A stretch of 64,000 nt of DNA from contig NZ_PIZU01000001.1 of NCBI RefSeq assembly GCF_002838065.1, forward strand, positions 281,355-345,354. The letters are read 5' to 3'. The notes below the pieces were generated by a model, which saw only the letters and a list, made by a program, of their open reading frames with translations, searched no databases and was not told the origin of the DNA. This stretch comes from Mycobacterium hubeiense. GTDB taxonomy: Bacteria; Actinomycetota; Actinomycetes; Mycobacteriales; Mycobacteriaceae. This document shows positions 1-9,094 of this stretch, piece by piece. Position 1 is the stretch's first letter. Every line of letters begins with the position of its first letter. A program made the position numbers and the translations under genes.

Positions 1-534
1 GCCGGGCACCTCGATACCGCATGCGGCGCGCACGTAACCCGGATGGGCGAACAGCAGTTGCGCGGGCAGCACTCCGCTTGTCACCGAAACCCGCGGCCCA
101 TACAGGTCGGTGAGAATCGCGTCGAGCAGCCGCGAGCGTTGCACCAGACCCGATTCCAGCGTGTCCCAATCCGACGCCGAGAGCAGCAGGGGCAATGCGT
201 CGAGGTGCCAGGGTCCGGGCTCGGCCGTGACGTCTCCGTTGGTGGCCGCTTGACCGAGAACCGAGCCGTTGTGGTCGACCTGGACGTAGGTGATGCCGTC
301 GTTGTCGACGAGGCTGCGCACAACCCCGCGCAGCCGGTCCAGCCCGTCGCGGCCGCGTTCACGGACGTAGTCGGCGAGCTCCTGCCAGGCCGGCCGTACT
401 TCGCCTGCGGCGTCGATGAATTCGTCGTACCCCGCGCTCGCGCCGCCGCGCAGGTCGAACAGCGCCTGCTGGGCCCGGGCGGCGCGGTACCCGGCCAGCA
501 GATCGACGTCGCGACCGTTCGTAGGAAGAACCAT
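1..534 (-). CDS. Circularly permuted ATP-grasp protein, N-terminal part (3' end outside window)
   Basis: I read 178 codons from an ATG at 534 with no stop before the window edge. The product begins MVLPTNGRDVDLLAGY and later has DALPLLLSASDWDTLESGL and LLDAILTDLYGPR. These features are typical of the N-terminus of the circularly permuted ATP-grasp type 2 family (DUF404/DUF407), the larger member of which in mycobacteria is fused to an alpha-E domain. The family is thought to ligate amino acids or peptides with ATP, often beside a transglutaminase-like gene. The ATP-grasp core itself lies outside the window, so the function is not visible here. No strong ribosome binding site precedes the ATG. 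It follows the DUF389 gene on the same strand after about 54 bp. Confidence 0.8.
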   Translation of the reverse strand, partial: MVLPTNGRDVDLLAGYRAARAQQALFDLRGGASAGYDEFIDAAGEVRPAWQELADYVRERGRDGLDRLRGVVRSLVDNDGITYVQVDHNGSVLGQAATNGDVTAEPGPWHLDALPLLLSASDWDTLESGLVQRSRLLDAILTDLYGPRVSVTSGVLPAQLLFAHPGYVRAACGIEVPG

Positions 535-588
535 CAACCCAGAACGGTAATCACTGGTCCCGCGTCGTACATGCCCGGCACACCGTGA

Positions 589-1494
589 TCAGTCCGCCGC
601 CCGGCGCGCCCACAACACCAGAACGCCGGCCAGCACGATGCCCACCAGGTTCACCGCGAGCTGCAAAGCCGACTTGGCGGCGACGTCCCAATCGCCGACT
701 GTGGCGGCGACGACCGCGAATCCCGCGGCGGGCACCGTCGTCACTGAGATGAAAACCCCTACCAGCGCAGCCGATTTCGCCGACACCAGCGACAGCATGC
801 CGGCCGCTCCGGCCAGCAGCGCCACCACGAAAGACAGCGGGCCGACCTGGAAGATGAAGTCCACCTGGTCGAGTTGGCGGGTGCTGGTCAAGTCGATCCA
901 GCCGATTGCCTCGCCGGCGAGCACACCCGCCGCGGTGACGAGCATCGCCACCGGGAAGCCGACGATCAGCGCCAGCGCCGCGCGGCGGGCCAGATACATC
1001 CGCCGACGTACCAGCGACACGGCCAGGGCCGCCAGCGGGCCGAACTCCGGTCCGACCACCATGGCGCCCACCACGGTGACGGGTGAGTCGGTGGCCACCC
1101 CGATGGCCGCGATCAGGCAGGCCAGGCACAAGAACGCGAGGAACGTGATGTTGAGGGTGGACTCCTCGCGGGTGCGGGCGGCCAGCTCGTCCCAGACCAC
1201 GGCGTCGGCGGGATCGCCCTCGGCCTCGTCCTCGGCGCGGTAGGCCCGGGTGGACAGCACGGTGTCGACGACGTCGAGCGTGATCGCCCCGCGCTCCTTG
1301 ACGCCGAGCGCCTTGAGCCCGTCGATCACGTCGTTGGCCGATTCCCGGGCGATGTCGGCGGTGATCTCGTCACCGCGGGGGTCCAGGGCGGCCTCGCGGT
1401 GGAAAACAATGTGGGCGACACCGTCGGTGGCGGAGAGCAGGTCGAGCACCGCTTCGCGCAGTTCGGACGGCGCGATCACGCGCAAATGCAGCAC
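589..1494 (-). CDS. DUF389 (TIGR00341-type) membrane protein
   Basis: The soluble N-terminal region starts VLHLRVIAPSELREAV. Several hydrophobic helices follow, including LNITFLAFLCLACLIAAIGV, a VVGAMVVGPEFGPLAALA segment and a long hydrophobic C-terminus. The MVVGPEFGPL motif is the hallmark of DUF389 membrane proteins, whose function is not established. I chose the GTG at 1494 because family members usually begin right at the MLHLRVI-like strand. The frame stays open to a TTG at 1566, which would add 24 residues, and neither start has a convincing Shine-Dalgarno sequence. The protein is 301 aa from the GTG. It lies between the Ddn-like gene and the ATP-grasp gene on the same strand. Confidence 0.85.
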   Translation of the reverse strand: MLHLRVIAPSELREAVLDLLSATDGVAHIVFHREAALDPRGDEITADIARESANDVIDGLKALGVKERGAITLDVVDTVLSTRAYRAEDEAEGDPADAVVWDELAARTREESTLNITFLAFLCLACLIAAIGVATDSPVTVVGAMVVGPEFGPLAALAVSLVRRRMYLARRAALALIVGFPVAMLVTAAGVLAGEAIGWIDLTSTRQLDQVDFIFQVGPLSFVVALLAGAAGMLSLVSAKSAALVGVFISVTTVPAAGFAVVAATVGDWDVAAKSALQLAVNLVGIVLAGVLVLWARRAAD

Positions 1495-1607
1495 CCGGCG
1501 AGAGTAACGGGTAGCGGTTGGTCCTGCGGGTGTCGAGGTTGCGCGCAAGGCTGTGAAATCAGTCAATCCACGACCGGGTGTGCAAACTCAACGGCAACCC
1601 GCCGAAA

Positions 1608-2024
1608 TCACACCTTCTGCAGCTCGAACAGCGGGATGACGCGAGAAGTCTTCGCCTGATACTCGGCGAATACCGGTGCCAGCTCCACGATCTTCGGATA
1701 GAGCTGATCGCGTTCCGCGGGTGGCAACTCGCGGGCGATCACGTCGTAGGCGTCGGTGCCCACCTCGACGTGCGCCCGCGGGTTGGCCCGCAGATTGTGC
1801 ACCCACGCCGGATGGACGTCCGCGCCTGCGTAGGAGCCGACGATGATCATGCGATCGTCGATGGTCAGGTAGGCCAATGGGGACAGCCGCGGCTGGCCCG
1901 ACTTCGCGCCGGTGGTGGTGAGCAGCAGCAGGTTGGCGCCCTCGAATTGGCCGCCGACCTTGCCGCCGTTGGCGCGGAACTCATCGACGATGGATTCGTT
2001 GAACGCCTGCAGGGATTCGGTCAT
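1608..2024 (-). CDS. Ddn-like F420-type nitroreductase family protein
   Basis: This 138-aa protein has the small split-barrel fold signature of the deazaflavin (F420)-dependent nitroreductase/quinone reductase family: [22 protein letters not shown] followed by NPRAHVEVG and a C-terminal [17 protein letters not shown]. Relatives in mycobacteria reduce quinones with F420H2 and some activate nitroimidazole drugs, but the substrate here cannot be read from sequence. Its ATG overlaps the aspS stop codon by 4 nt (ATGA), so it is probably translated from the aspS mRNA. No separate promoter is evident. Confidence 0.87.
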   Translation of the reverse strand: MTESLQAFNESIVDEFRANGGKVGGQFEGANLLLLTTTGAKSGQPRLSPLAYLTIDDRMIIVGSYAGADVHPAWVHNLRANPRAHVEVGTDAYDVIARELPPAERDQLYPKIVELAPVFAEYQAKTSRVIPLFELQKV

Positions 2025-3796
2025 GCCTCGTCAAGCTTCCTCGGCTTGGCGTCTATTCCCGATTCCCGCCGCTGCTGCGGCGTGATCGGCGCCGGCGCGT
2101 CGGTCAGCGGGTCGACGCCGCCGCCGGTCTTCGGGAACGCGATGACCTCGCGGATGGATTCCATCCCGGCCAGTAGTGCGGTGATGCGGTCCCAGCCGAA
2201 CGCGATTCCGCCGTGCGGCGGCGCGCCGAACATGAACGCCTCCAACAGGAAACCGAACTTCGCCTCGGCCTGCGCCTTGTCCAGACCCATCACCGCGAAC
2301 ACTTTTTCCTGGACGTCGCGGCGGTGGATACGGATCGACCCGCCGCCGATCTCGTTGCCGTTGCAGACCACGTCATAGGCGTCGGCAAGCACGGCGCCCG
2401 GATCGGTGTCGATGCGATCGGCGAACTCCGGTTTGGGCGCGGTGAACGCGTGGTGCACGGCCGTCCAGGCCCCGCCGCCGACCGTCACCTCACCGGCGGC
2501 GGTGGCCTCATCGGCCGGCTCGAACAGCGGCGGGTCCACCACCCAGGTGAACGCCCACGCGTTCGGGTCGATCATGTCGAGCCGTTTCGCGATCTCGATG
2601 CGCGCGGCGCCGAGCAGCGCGCGCGACGACTTCGCCGGACCGGCCGAGAAGAACACGCAGTCCCCCGGCGCCGCGCCGACGTGCGCGGCCAGCCCGGCGC
2701 GTTCGGCGTCCGACAGGTTCTTGGCGACGGGCCCGCCGAGCGTGCCGTCGTCGCCCACCAGCACGTAGGCCAGCCCGCGGTGTCCGCGCTGCTTGGCCCA
2801 GTCCTGCCAGCCGTCGAGCGTGCGCCGCGGCTGCGACGCGCCGCCCGGCATGACGACCGCGCCGACATAGGGCGCCTGGAACACCCGGAACGGGGTGTCG
2901 GAGAAGTAGTCGGTGCATTCGACGAGTTCGAGTCCGAAGCGCAGATCGGGCTTGTCGGAGCCGAACCGGCGCATGGCGTCGTCGTAGGTCATCCGCGGCA
3001 GCGGCAGCGGTACCTCGTAACCGATCAGCGCCCACAGCGCCGCGATGATCTCCTCGGAGATCGCGATGACATCCTCGGCGTCGACGAAGCTCATCTCCAT
3101 ATCGAGCTGGGTGAACTCGGGCTGGCGGTCGGCGCGGAAATCCTCGTCGCGGTAGCAGCGGGCGATCTGGTAGTAGCGCTCCATGCCGGCCACCATCAGC
3201 AGCTGCTTGAACAACTGCGGGCTCTGCGGCAGCGCGTAGAACGAACCGGGCTGCAGCCGCGCCGGCACCAGGAAGTCACGCGCCCCCTCCGGCGTCGACC
3301 GGGTCAGCGTCGGCGTCTCGATCTCCACGAAGTCGTGCTTGGCCAGCACCGCGCGCGCAGCCGCACTTACCTTGGAGCGCAACCGAATTGCCGAGCCCGG
3401 CCCCTCGCGGCGCAGATCCAGGTAGCGGTACTTGAGCCGGGCTTCCTCACCGGCGGGCTCGTCGAGCTGGAACGGCAGCGGCGCGCTCTCCCCCAGCACC
3501 CGCAGCGCGGTGGCATTGACCTCGATCTCGCCCGTCGCGATCTCGGGGTTGGCATTGCCTTCGGGCCGGATCTCGACGACGCCGTCGACGGCGATGCAGA
3601 ACTCCGCTCGCAACCGGTGCGCCTGCTCCAGCACGTCGGCCTCGCGGAACACCACCTGCGATACGCCCGACGCGTCGCGCAGGTCGATGAAGATGACGCC
3701 GCCGTGGTCTCGGCGACGCGCCACCCACCCGGCCAGGGTCACCGTCTGCCCGGCATCGGTGGGCCGCAACGAACCGGCGGCGTGACTGCGCAGCAC
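2021..3796 (-). CDS. aspS: Aspartate--tRNA(Asp/Asn) ligase
   Basis: This 591-aa class IIb synthetase charges tRNA with aspartate in the cytoplasm. The N-terminal OB-fold domain begins [19 protein letters not shown]. The catalytic core carries motif 2 ([25 protein letters not shown]), a bacterial GAD insertion, and motif 3 near the C-terminus ([15 protein letters not shown]). Length matches the mycobacterial enzyme, which is known to be non-discriminating and to feed GatCAB-dependent Asn-tRNA formation. The start is a GTG at 3796 preceded by GGGAG five bases upstream. The downstream Ddn-like gene overlaps its stop. Confidence 0.97.
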   Translation of the reverse strand: MLRSHAAGSLRPTDAGQTVTLAGWVARRRDHGGVIFIDLRDASGVSQVVFREADVLEQAHRLRAEFCIAVDGVVEIRPEGNANPEIATGEIEVNATALRVLGESAPLPFQLDEPAGEEARLKYRYLDLRREGPGSAIRLRSKVSAAARAVLAKHDFVEIETPTLTRSTPEGARDFLVPARLQPGSFYALPQSPQLFKQLLMVAGMERYYQIARCYRDEDFRADRQPEFTQLDMEMSFVDAEDVIAISEEIIAALWALIGYEVPLPLPRMTYDDAMRRFGSDKPDLRFGLELVECTDYFSDTPFRVFQAPYVGAVVMPGGASQPRRTLDGWQDWAKQRGHRGLAYVLVGDDGTLGGPVAKNLSDAERAGLAAHVGAAPGDCVFFSAGPAKSSRALLGAARIEIAKRLDMIDPNAWAFTWVVDPPLFEPADEATAAGEVTVGGGAWTAVHHAFTAPKPEFADRIDTDPGAVLADAYDVVCNGNEIGGGSIRIHRRDVQEKVFAVMGLDKAQAEAKFGFLLEAFMFGAPPHGGIAFGWDRITALLAGMESIREVIAFPKTGGGVDPLTDAPAPITPQQRRESGIDAKPRKLDEA

Positions 3797-3895
3797 AAAA
3801 ACTCCCTGAGTAGGTGTTTGGGACCGCCACAGTCTAAGAGGTGCGGCCGATGGTCCTTGCCTTGCACCGCGACTAGACAGGCTGATCTACTGTGT

Positions 3896-4396
3896 ATGGC
3901 CATGAGGCCCTGCGAACGCGTCGACCTGGACTTCATCGACTCCGCGCCGTACCGGTTCGTCAGCACCGTCGAGCTCGCCATCACGCCCGAGCAGCTCTTC
4001 GAGGTGCTTGCCGACGCCGAGTCATGGCCGCAGTGGGCCACGGTGATCACCAAGGTGACCTGGACCAGTCCGGAGCCGCGCGGCGTCGGCACCACACGCA
4101 CGGTGCACATGCGCGGCGGCATCGTCGGCGATGAGGAGTTTCTGGCCTGGGAACCGTTCAGCCACATGGCGTTTCGATTCAACGAGGCGTCGACGGGCAG
4201 TATTGCGGCGTTCGCCGAGGACTATCGCGTGGTGAAGACGTCGGGTGGTTGCCACCTGACCTGGGTGATGGCCATGAAGCCCAAGGGGCTGGCGGCGCGG
4301 CTGGGTATGACGCTCGGCAGGCCGGTGATGGCCTGGATGTTCCAGCGGTTCCTCTACAACCTGCGCCGCTACTGCGACGAACGCTACGGGGGCTAG
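3896..4396 (+). CDS. SRPBCC (START/polyketide cyclase-like) family protein
   Basis: A 166-aa single-domain protein of the SRPBCC superfamily: RFVSTVELAITPEQLFEVLADAESWPQWATVITKVTWTS is the usual beta-alpha opening, and GVGTTRTVHM and FAEDYRV continue the helix-grip fold. Such proteins bind hydrophobic ligands or lipids; many mycobacterial copies have no assigned role. Two in-frame ATGs exist, 3896 and 3902. A TACTGT hexamer at 3888-3893 would place a leaderless start near 3900-3902, so the second ATG is plausible. Its stop overlaps the stop of the convergent carboxylesterase inside a shared CTAG. Confidence 0.85.
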   Translation: MAMRPCERVDLDFIDSAPYRFVSTVELAITPEQLFEVLADAESWPQWATVITKVTWTSPEPRGVGTTRTVHMRGGIVGDEEFLAWEPFSHMAFRFNEASTGSIAAFAEDYRVVKTSGGCHLTWVMAMKPKGLAARLGMTLGRPVMAWMFQRFLYNLRRYCDERYGG

Positions 4397-5871
4397 TACA
4401 GCCCCTCCCACGCCGAACGCCGGACGCCATCGGGGTCGTCGACGGTGTCGTCGCGGGTGGACCGGATGACACGGGTACGACGCCGGTCCGTGTCGTAGCG
4501 CGGCCACTGCGGCCCCAGGCCGTCGGCGGCGAAGTCCAGCCACGTGCGCTGCATCCGCCGGCCGACCGACGGCTGCACACGCCGGCCCAGCGGATGGAGT
4601 TTGCGGCCCAGATATGACGCGTAGCTGTGTTGGATGTGCACGATCTCGCTGCCATGCGTCGCACCGAGGCCCAACGCCCGCAATGTCCACGTCGTGTGGT
4701 CGAAGCGGTACACGTAGGTCGGCGCGTGCGGGCTGTAGGCGTCGGCGAACGCCCACGTCGGGGCGCCGAACATGACGTCGGAGCCGAACGCCACCAGCGC
4801 CCGTCGTCGCGGATAGCCCGGATATGCGGCCAGCACCCGGTCCTTCGCGTCCGGTGCCCGCCGCCGGAAATAGCCTTCGACGCCGGCGACCGTGGTGGGC
4901 AGCATCGGCGGCTTGCCCCACGCGAACATCGACGCCTCGTGGCTGTTGGTGCCGATGATCAGCGGCACCTCCAATACCTCGCCGGCCCGCGCGGCCTCGA
5001 TCGGGTGTCGTGGCAACAAGTCGACTCCGTGGGTCAGGCCGTAGGCCAATGTCGGCGTCTCCTGGGCGCTTTCGAGTTGCAACTGCCCGGCCGCGCGGCG
5101 CAGCTGCCGCTGTGGCAAAGCTTTGATCTCGTCGACTCCGACGCCGAGCCGTTCCACAAAGCGTCGGGCCCGTTGCGCGCGGATTTCGCGGTCGGCGATC
5201 AACGGCAGCGCGGGGCTTTGGGCGATCGCGCGGGCGAACAGCCCCTTCGCGGACGGGCTGGCCAGTAGCGCCAACACCGATGTGGCGCCAGCAGATTCAC
5301 CGAATACCGTCACCTTCTGGGGATGACCGCCGAACGCGGCGATGTTGTCCTGCACCCAACGCAGCGCGGCGATCTGGTCGCGCAGACAGAGGTTGTCGTC
5401 GAATCCCTCGCCGAGATCAGAGAGTTCGAAACCCCCGAACACCCCAAGCCGGTAGGTGACGTTGACGACGACCACGTTGCCGTTCGCGGCCAGCCGCGAC
5501 CCGTTATACAGCTGTAACTGGCCCGCGCCGTAGACGAACGCACCGCCGGGAATCCACACCATCACCGGCAATGAACCCCGGGTGTTGGGCGACCAGACGG
5601 TGACGGTCAGGCAGGCCTCGTCGCGGACCTTGGGATCGTCGCGGCCGCCGCCGACAAACGATCGTCCCTGCGGCGGCAGCGGCCCGTGTTCGATTGCATC
5701 GCGCAGACCGGTCCACGGCTGAAGTGGTCTCGGCGCCAGAAACCGCCGCTCACCGATCGGTTGCTGGGCATATGCGACGCCTCGCCAGACCGCAACGCCG
5801 CCTTCGGTGGTGCCCCGCAAACGCCCCAGCGAGGTGTGCGCGATGGTCGAAACTTCTGCGACGACGGACAC
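4393..5871 (-). CDS. Type B carboxylesterase/lipase
   Basis: About 492 aa, typical length for the carboxylesterase type B family. The product starts near SVVAEVSTIAHTSLGRLRGTTEGGVAVWRGVAYAQQP, with PVMVWIPGGAFVYGAG forming the oxyanion-hole region. VFGESAGATSVLALLASP holds the nucleophile serine and GLGATHGSEIVHI the likely catalytic histidine. It hydrolyses carboxylic esters; mycobacterial relatives are named LipT or LipQ, but I cannot tell which is orthologous. I chose GTG 5871; a TTG at 5892 is also in frame. No signal peptide is obvious. It is convergent with the SRPBCC gene and divergent from the metallopeptidase gene. Confidence 0.87.
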   Translation of the reverse strand: MSVVAEVSTIAHTSLGRLRGTTEGGVAVWRGVAYAQQPIGERRFLAPRPLQPWTGLRDAIEHGPLPPQGRSFVGGGRDDPKVRDEACLTVTVWSPNTRGSLPVMVWIPGGAFVYGAGQLQLYNGSRLAANGNVVVVNVTYRLGVFGGFELSDLGEGFDDNLCLRDQIAALRWVQDNIAAFGGHPQKVTVFGESAGATSVLALLASPSAKGLFARAIAQSPALPLIADREIRAQRARRFVERLGVGVDEIKALPQRQLRRAAGQLQLESAQETPTLAYGLTHGVDLLPRHPIEAARAGEVLEVPLIIGTNSHEASMFAWGKPPMLPTTVAGVEGYFRRRAPDAKDRVLAAYPGYPRRRALVAFGSDVMFGAPTWAFADAYSPHAPTYVYRFDHTTWTLRALGLGATHGSEIVHIQHSYASYLGRKLHPLGRRVQPSVGRRMQRTWLDFAADGLGPQWPRYDTDRRRTRVIRSTRDDTVDDPDGVRRSAWEGLY

Positions 5872-5941
5872 GGCTGAATCGTAGTGTGGCAAGCTGAACG
5901 CGGCTGGTATCCAGACCAACGGCGAGCGATGGAGCAGTGCG

Positions 5942-6832
5942 ATGACCTTCAGCGAGGGCATGCAGATCGACACGTCCACCACCTCGACGAGCGGTGGCGG
6001 CCGTGGCCCTGGGCGGGGTATGGCGATCGGCGGGGGCCTTGGCGGCCTGGTGGTTTTGATCGCAGCGCTGCTGCTCGGCATCGACCCCGGCACGGTTATG
6101 CCGACGCAACAGCAGATCAGCACCGAGGATGTCTCCGCGGAAGGTTTCGACCTGAGCCAGTGCAAGACCGGCGCCGACGCGAACGAAATCACCGAATGCC
6201 GCGTGGTGGCGACAGGTAACTCGGTTGACGGTGTGTGGCAACAGCTGGCGCCCGGCTATAAGCGTCCGCACGTGCGGCTCTTCAAGGGCCAGGTCAACAC
6301 CGGCTGCGGCATGGCCACCAGTGACGTCGGCCCGTTCTACTGTCCGGTGGACCAGACCGCGTATTTCGACACCGACTTCTTCCAGGTGCTCGTCGACCAG
6401 TTCGGTTCCAGCGGCGGGCCGTTGGCGCAGGAGTACGTCGTCGCCCACGAGTTCGGGCATCACCTGCAAAATCTGCAGGGCATCCTCGGCCGTGCCCAGC
6501 AGGATCCGACCGGCGCGACCGGCGGTGGTGTGCGCACCGAATTGATGGCCGACTGCTACGCCGGTGTGTGGGCTCATTACGCGGCCATCACCAAGCAGGA
6601 AAGCACCGGTGTGCCGTACCTACAGCCGTTGAGCGACAAGGATATTGCCGATGCGCTCTCGGCGGCGTCGGCCGTCGGCGACGACCGCATCCAAGCGGCC
6701 GCCACCGGGCGGGTCAATCCCGAGGCCTGGACGCACGGCTCCGCCGAGCAACGTCAGAAGTGGTTCACCATCGGGTACCAGACCGGCGATCCCAACAAGT
6801 GCGATACCTTCGCGACGAACGACCTTGGGTAG
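5942..6832 (+). CDS. Neutral zinc metallopeptidase (YpfJ/KPN_02809 family), membrane anchored
   Basis: A 296-aa protein with a Gly/Arg-rich N-terminus, one transmembrane helix at about residues 29-47 and an extracytoplasmic peptidase domain. HEFGH at 169-173 is the zinc-binding HExxH helix, and the downstream ELMADCYAGVWAH region matches the family's third ligand and glycine-rich surroundings. Four cysteines before the active site probably form disulfides outside the membrane. The ATG has a GGAG 7 bases upstream. Mycobacteria carry one such protein near hisS and aspS. Its stop overlaps the next peptidase gene by 8 nt. Confidence 0.9.
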   Translation: MTFSEGMQIDTSTTSTSGGGRGPGRGMAIGGGLGGLVVLIAALLLGIDPGTVMPTQQQISTEDVSAEGFDLSQCKTGADANEITECRVVATGNSVDGVWQQLAPGYKRPHVRLFKGQVNTGCGMATSDVGPFYCPVDQTAYFDTDFFQVLVDQFGSSGGPLAQEYVVAHEFGHHLQNLQGILGRAQQDPTGATGGGVRTELMADCYAGVWAHYAAITKQESTGVPYLQPLSDKDIADALSAASAVGDDRIQAAATGRVNPEAWTHGSAEQRQKWFTIGYQTGDPNKCDTFATNDLG

Positions 6833-8456
6833 GCGGCCTACTCAGGTTGATGCCGTAGCCGAGCGTTATCTCGAGGCGTTTGCCGCGCTCGACCCCTGTG
6901 CGGCAACCGAACTGGGCATCACGGGCCACGATGACGACATCACCGACTACTCCCCCGACGGCGTAGCGGCGCGGGCCGAGTTGGCTCGTTCGGCGCTGCG
7001 CGAGTTGGACGGCGTGGCGCCTGTGGACGACGTCGACGTGGTGACGGTCGCCGCGATGCGCGAACGGCTCGGTGTCCTCGTGGAATTGCACGAGGCGGGG
7101 CTGGATCTCGGCGAGCTCAACGTGATCGCCTCGCCGCTGCAGAATATGCGCGACGTATTCGACCTGATGGCCACCGACACCGAGGATGATTGGCGGTTGA
7201 TCGGGACGAGGCTGTCGAAGATTCCCGACCGCGTCGCGGGTTACGCCGCCGCGTTGCGCTCCGCGGTGGCTCAAGGCCACGCGCCCGCCGCACGACAGGT
7301 CAGCCGCGGCGTCGAGCAGGCCGGGCAGATCCAGCAGTTGTTCGTCGACATGGTGGCGTCTGCCGCGCCGGAAAACCCGTTGCTAAACAACGAATTGCAG
7401 CAGCACGCCGCCGCCGCCGCAAACGCGTACGCGGGGCTGGCGACCATTCTGCGTCAGGACATCGCCCCGCACGCCCGCTCCGACGACGCATGCGGCCGTG
7501 ATACCTACCGGCTGCTGTCGCGGGCGTTTCTGGGCGCCGAAGTCGACCTCGACGAGACTTACGACTGGGGCTTGCGGTTGCTGCAAAGCATTGTCGCCGA
7601 ACAGGAATCGATCGCCGACCGGCTCTACCCGGGCGCGTCGGTCAGCGAAGCACTGAGCCGGCTCGACGAGGAACCGCGCTACATCGTGCGCGGCACCGAC
7701 GCGCTGCAGGCCTGGATGCAGGACCTGTCCGACCGTGCGGTGGAATCCTTGGCCGACACCCACTTCGAGATCGCCGGGCCGCTGCGCCGGCTGGAATGCT
7801 GCATAGCGCCGACACACACCGGCGGCATCTACTACACCGGCCCGTCGGAAGACCTGTCCCGGCCGGGCCGCATGTGGTGGTCCGTACCGCGTGGCGTCGA
7901 CACGTTTCACACGTGGCAGGAGACGACGACCGTCTTCCATGAGGGCGTGCCCGGTCATCATCTGCAGATCGGCCGGTCGGTGATTCTGGCCGACCAACTC
8001 AACCGCTGGCGCAGACTGGGCTGCTGGGTATCCGGTCACGGTGAGGGCTGGGCGTTGTACGCCGAGCGGTTGATGGCCGAGCTGGGCTGGCTCGACGACG
8101 CAGGCAATCGCATGGGCATGCTGGACGCCCAGCGTTTCCGCGCCGCACGGGTGGTTATCGACATCGGTGTGCACTGCGGGATGACGGCACCCGACGGTGG
8201 CGTGTGGGACGCCGAGAAAGCGTGGGTGTTTCTGACCACGCACAGCGCGATGGCCGAAGCAAATCTGCGCTTCGAGTTGGACCGGTACCTGGGCTGGCCC
8301 GGGCAGGCGCCGTCGTATGCGATCGGACAACGAATCTGGCAGCAGCTGCGCGACGAGATGCTGGGCCGTGGCCTGTCACTACGGGAGTTTCACAGGCGTG
8401 CGCTGGATCTGGGCGGACTGCCGCTGGATGTGCTGAAGTCCGCGCTGCTGGGTTGA
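6825..8456 (+). CDS. DUF885 family metallopeptidase-like protein
   Basis: About 543 aa and helical throughout, with HEGVPGHH at residues 372-379 (HExxxGH), the diagnostic motif of DUF885 proteins, which are related to M3/gluzincin peptidases and carboxypeptidase Taq. YAERLMAELGWLDD and LDAQRFRAARVVIDIGVH follow as in the family. The only in-frame starter near the expected N-terminus (GRRPTQVDAVAERYLEAFAALDP) is TTG 6825, which lies 8 nt inside the preceding peptidase gene, so translation is probably coupled. No signal peptide is seen; a cytoplasmic peptidase role is inferred from family membership only. Confidence 0.85.
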   Translation: MGRRPTQVDAVAERYLEAFAALDPCAATELGITGHDDDITDYSPDGVAARAELARSALRELDGVAPVDDVDVVTVAAMRERLGVLVELHEAGLDLGELNVIASPLQNMRDVFDLMATDTEDDWRLIGTRLSKIPDRVAGYAAALRSAVAQGHAPAARQVSRGVEQAGQIQQLFVDMVASAAPENPLLNNELQQHAAAAANAYAGLATILRQDIAPHARSDDACGRDTYRLLSRAFLGAEVDLDETYDWGLRLLQSIVAEQESIADRLYPGASVSEALSRLDEEPRYIVRGTDALQAWMQDLSDRAVESLADTHFEIAGPLRRLECCIAPTHTGGIYYTGPSEDLSRPGRMWWSVPRGVDTFHTWQETTTVFHEGVPGHHLQIGRSVILADQLNRWRRLGCWVSGHGEGWALYAERLMAELGWLDDAGNRMGMLDAQRFRAARVVIDIGVHCGMTAPDGGVWDAEKAWVFLTTHSAMAEANLRFELDRYLGWPGQAPSYAIGQRIWQQLRDEMLGRGLSLREFHRRALDLGGLPLDVLKSALLG

Positions 8457-8476
8457 GGGCGGGCGCCCGTGGTCCA

Positions 8477-8512
8477 TTGACCACATTGAACACATCCCGC
8501 TAATGTGTTCAA
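8477..8512 (+). promoter_or_regulatory. Operator palindrome overlapping a leaderless promoter
   Basis: TTGAACACAT (8486-8495) and ATGTGTTCAA (8503-8512) are perfect 10-bp inverted arms separated by 7 bp. The right arm ends exactly one base before the ATG of the TetR gene at 8513. A TTGACC hexamer (8477-8482) and a TAATGT hexamer (8501-8506), 18 bp apart, form a good sigma-A-type promoter. The -10 box would start transcription at or within a base of the ATG, giving a leaderless mRNA. A repressor bound here would cover the -10 and the start site. That the neighbouring TetR binds it is inference. Confidence 0.8.
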
Positions 8513-9094
8513 ATGCGGGCCGCGCCGGACAAGCGAGTATCCCCCGCGCTGCTGGCCGCGACGGCGGAGACGCTGCGTCGACTCGGTCCGCGCCAGTTCA
8601 GTTTGACCGCGGTCGCCGACGCCGCCGGCGTTTCCCGCGGCACCGTCCACAACGCCCTGGGCAGTCGCGATCGTGCGATCAAGGCCGCGCTGGACCATCT
8701 GGCGTCGGTCTTTGTCGAATCGATGGCGGCCGAGGTCGACAAGCAGACCATGCTGGCCGACCAGGTGGCCGCCGCGGCGGTGGTGATCTGCGCGCATCGG
8801 CAGCGCTCGGATTCGATAGCGCCACGCGGCATCAACGAGAGCATCCTGGTGCTGCTGCTGCGCAACATCGGCGACGACCTGATGAAGCGATCGGTCGAAC
8901 TGTGGAAGCCGCTGGTGCGCGCGGCGCAAGACCGTGGAGAGGTCAGGGCCGGCGTTGATCCGGCACGAGCGAGTGAATGGATTGTGCGAATGCTGTTGAG
9001 TTTCGAGCTGTTACCGCCCATCGGCGTGAACCTGGACAGCCCGCGCGCAGTCCGCGGGTTCGTGTCCGAGCACATCGTGGCAGGGCTCCGGTGA
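8513..9094 (+). CDS. TetR family transcriptional regulator of the monooxygenase-SDR operon
   Basis: This 193-aa protein has a TetR-type helix-turn-helix at about residues 30-49 (FSLTAVADAAGVSRGTVHNAL), then a helical ligand-binding domain with no recognisable ligand motif. It is the first gene of a three-gene operon; its TGA overlaps the GTG of the flavin monooxygenase gene (GTGA). A perfect 10-bp inverted repeat ends against its own ATG, so autorepression is likely and the same site would control the monooxygenase and SDR. The ligand is unknown, and the enzymes suggest a hydroxylatable or alcohol-type small molecule. Confidence 0.9.
   Translation: MRAAPDKRVSPALLAATAETLRRLGPRQFSLTAVADAAGVSRGTVHNALGSRDRAIKAALDHLASVFVESMAAEVDKQTMLADQVAAAAVVICAHRQRSDSIAPRGINESILVLLLRNIGDDLMKRSVELWKPLVRAAQDRGEVRAGVDPARASEWIVRMLLSFELLPPIGVNLDSPRAVRGFVSEHIVAGLR

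Noticed and set aside
2213..3895. Long plus-strand extension upstream of the SRPBCC gene
   Set aside because: It lies opposite aspS and has no recognisable domain; the SRPBCC domain begins only after 3896.
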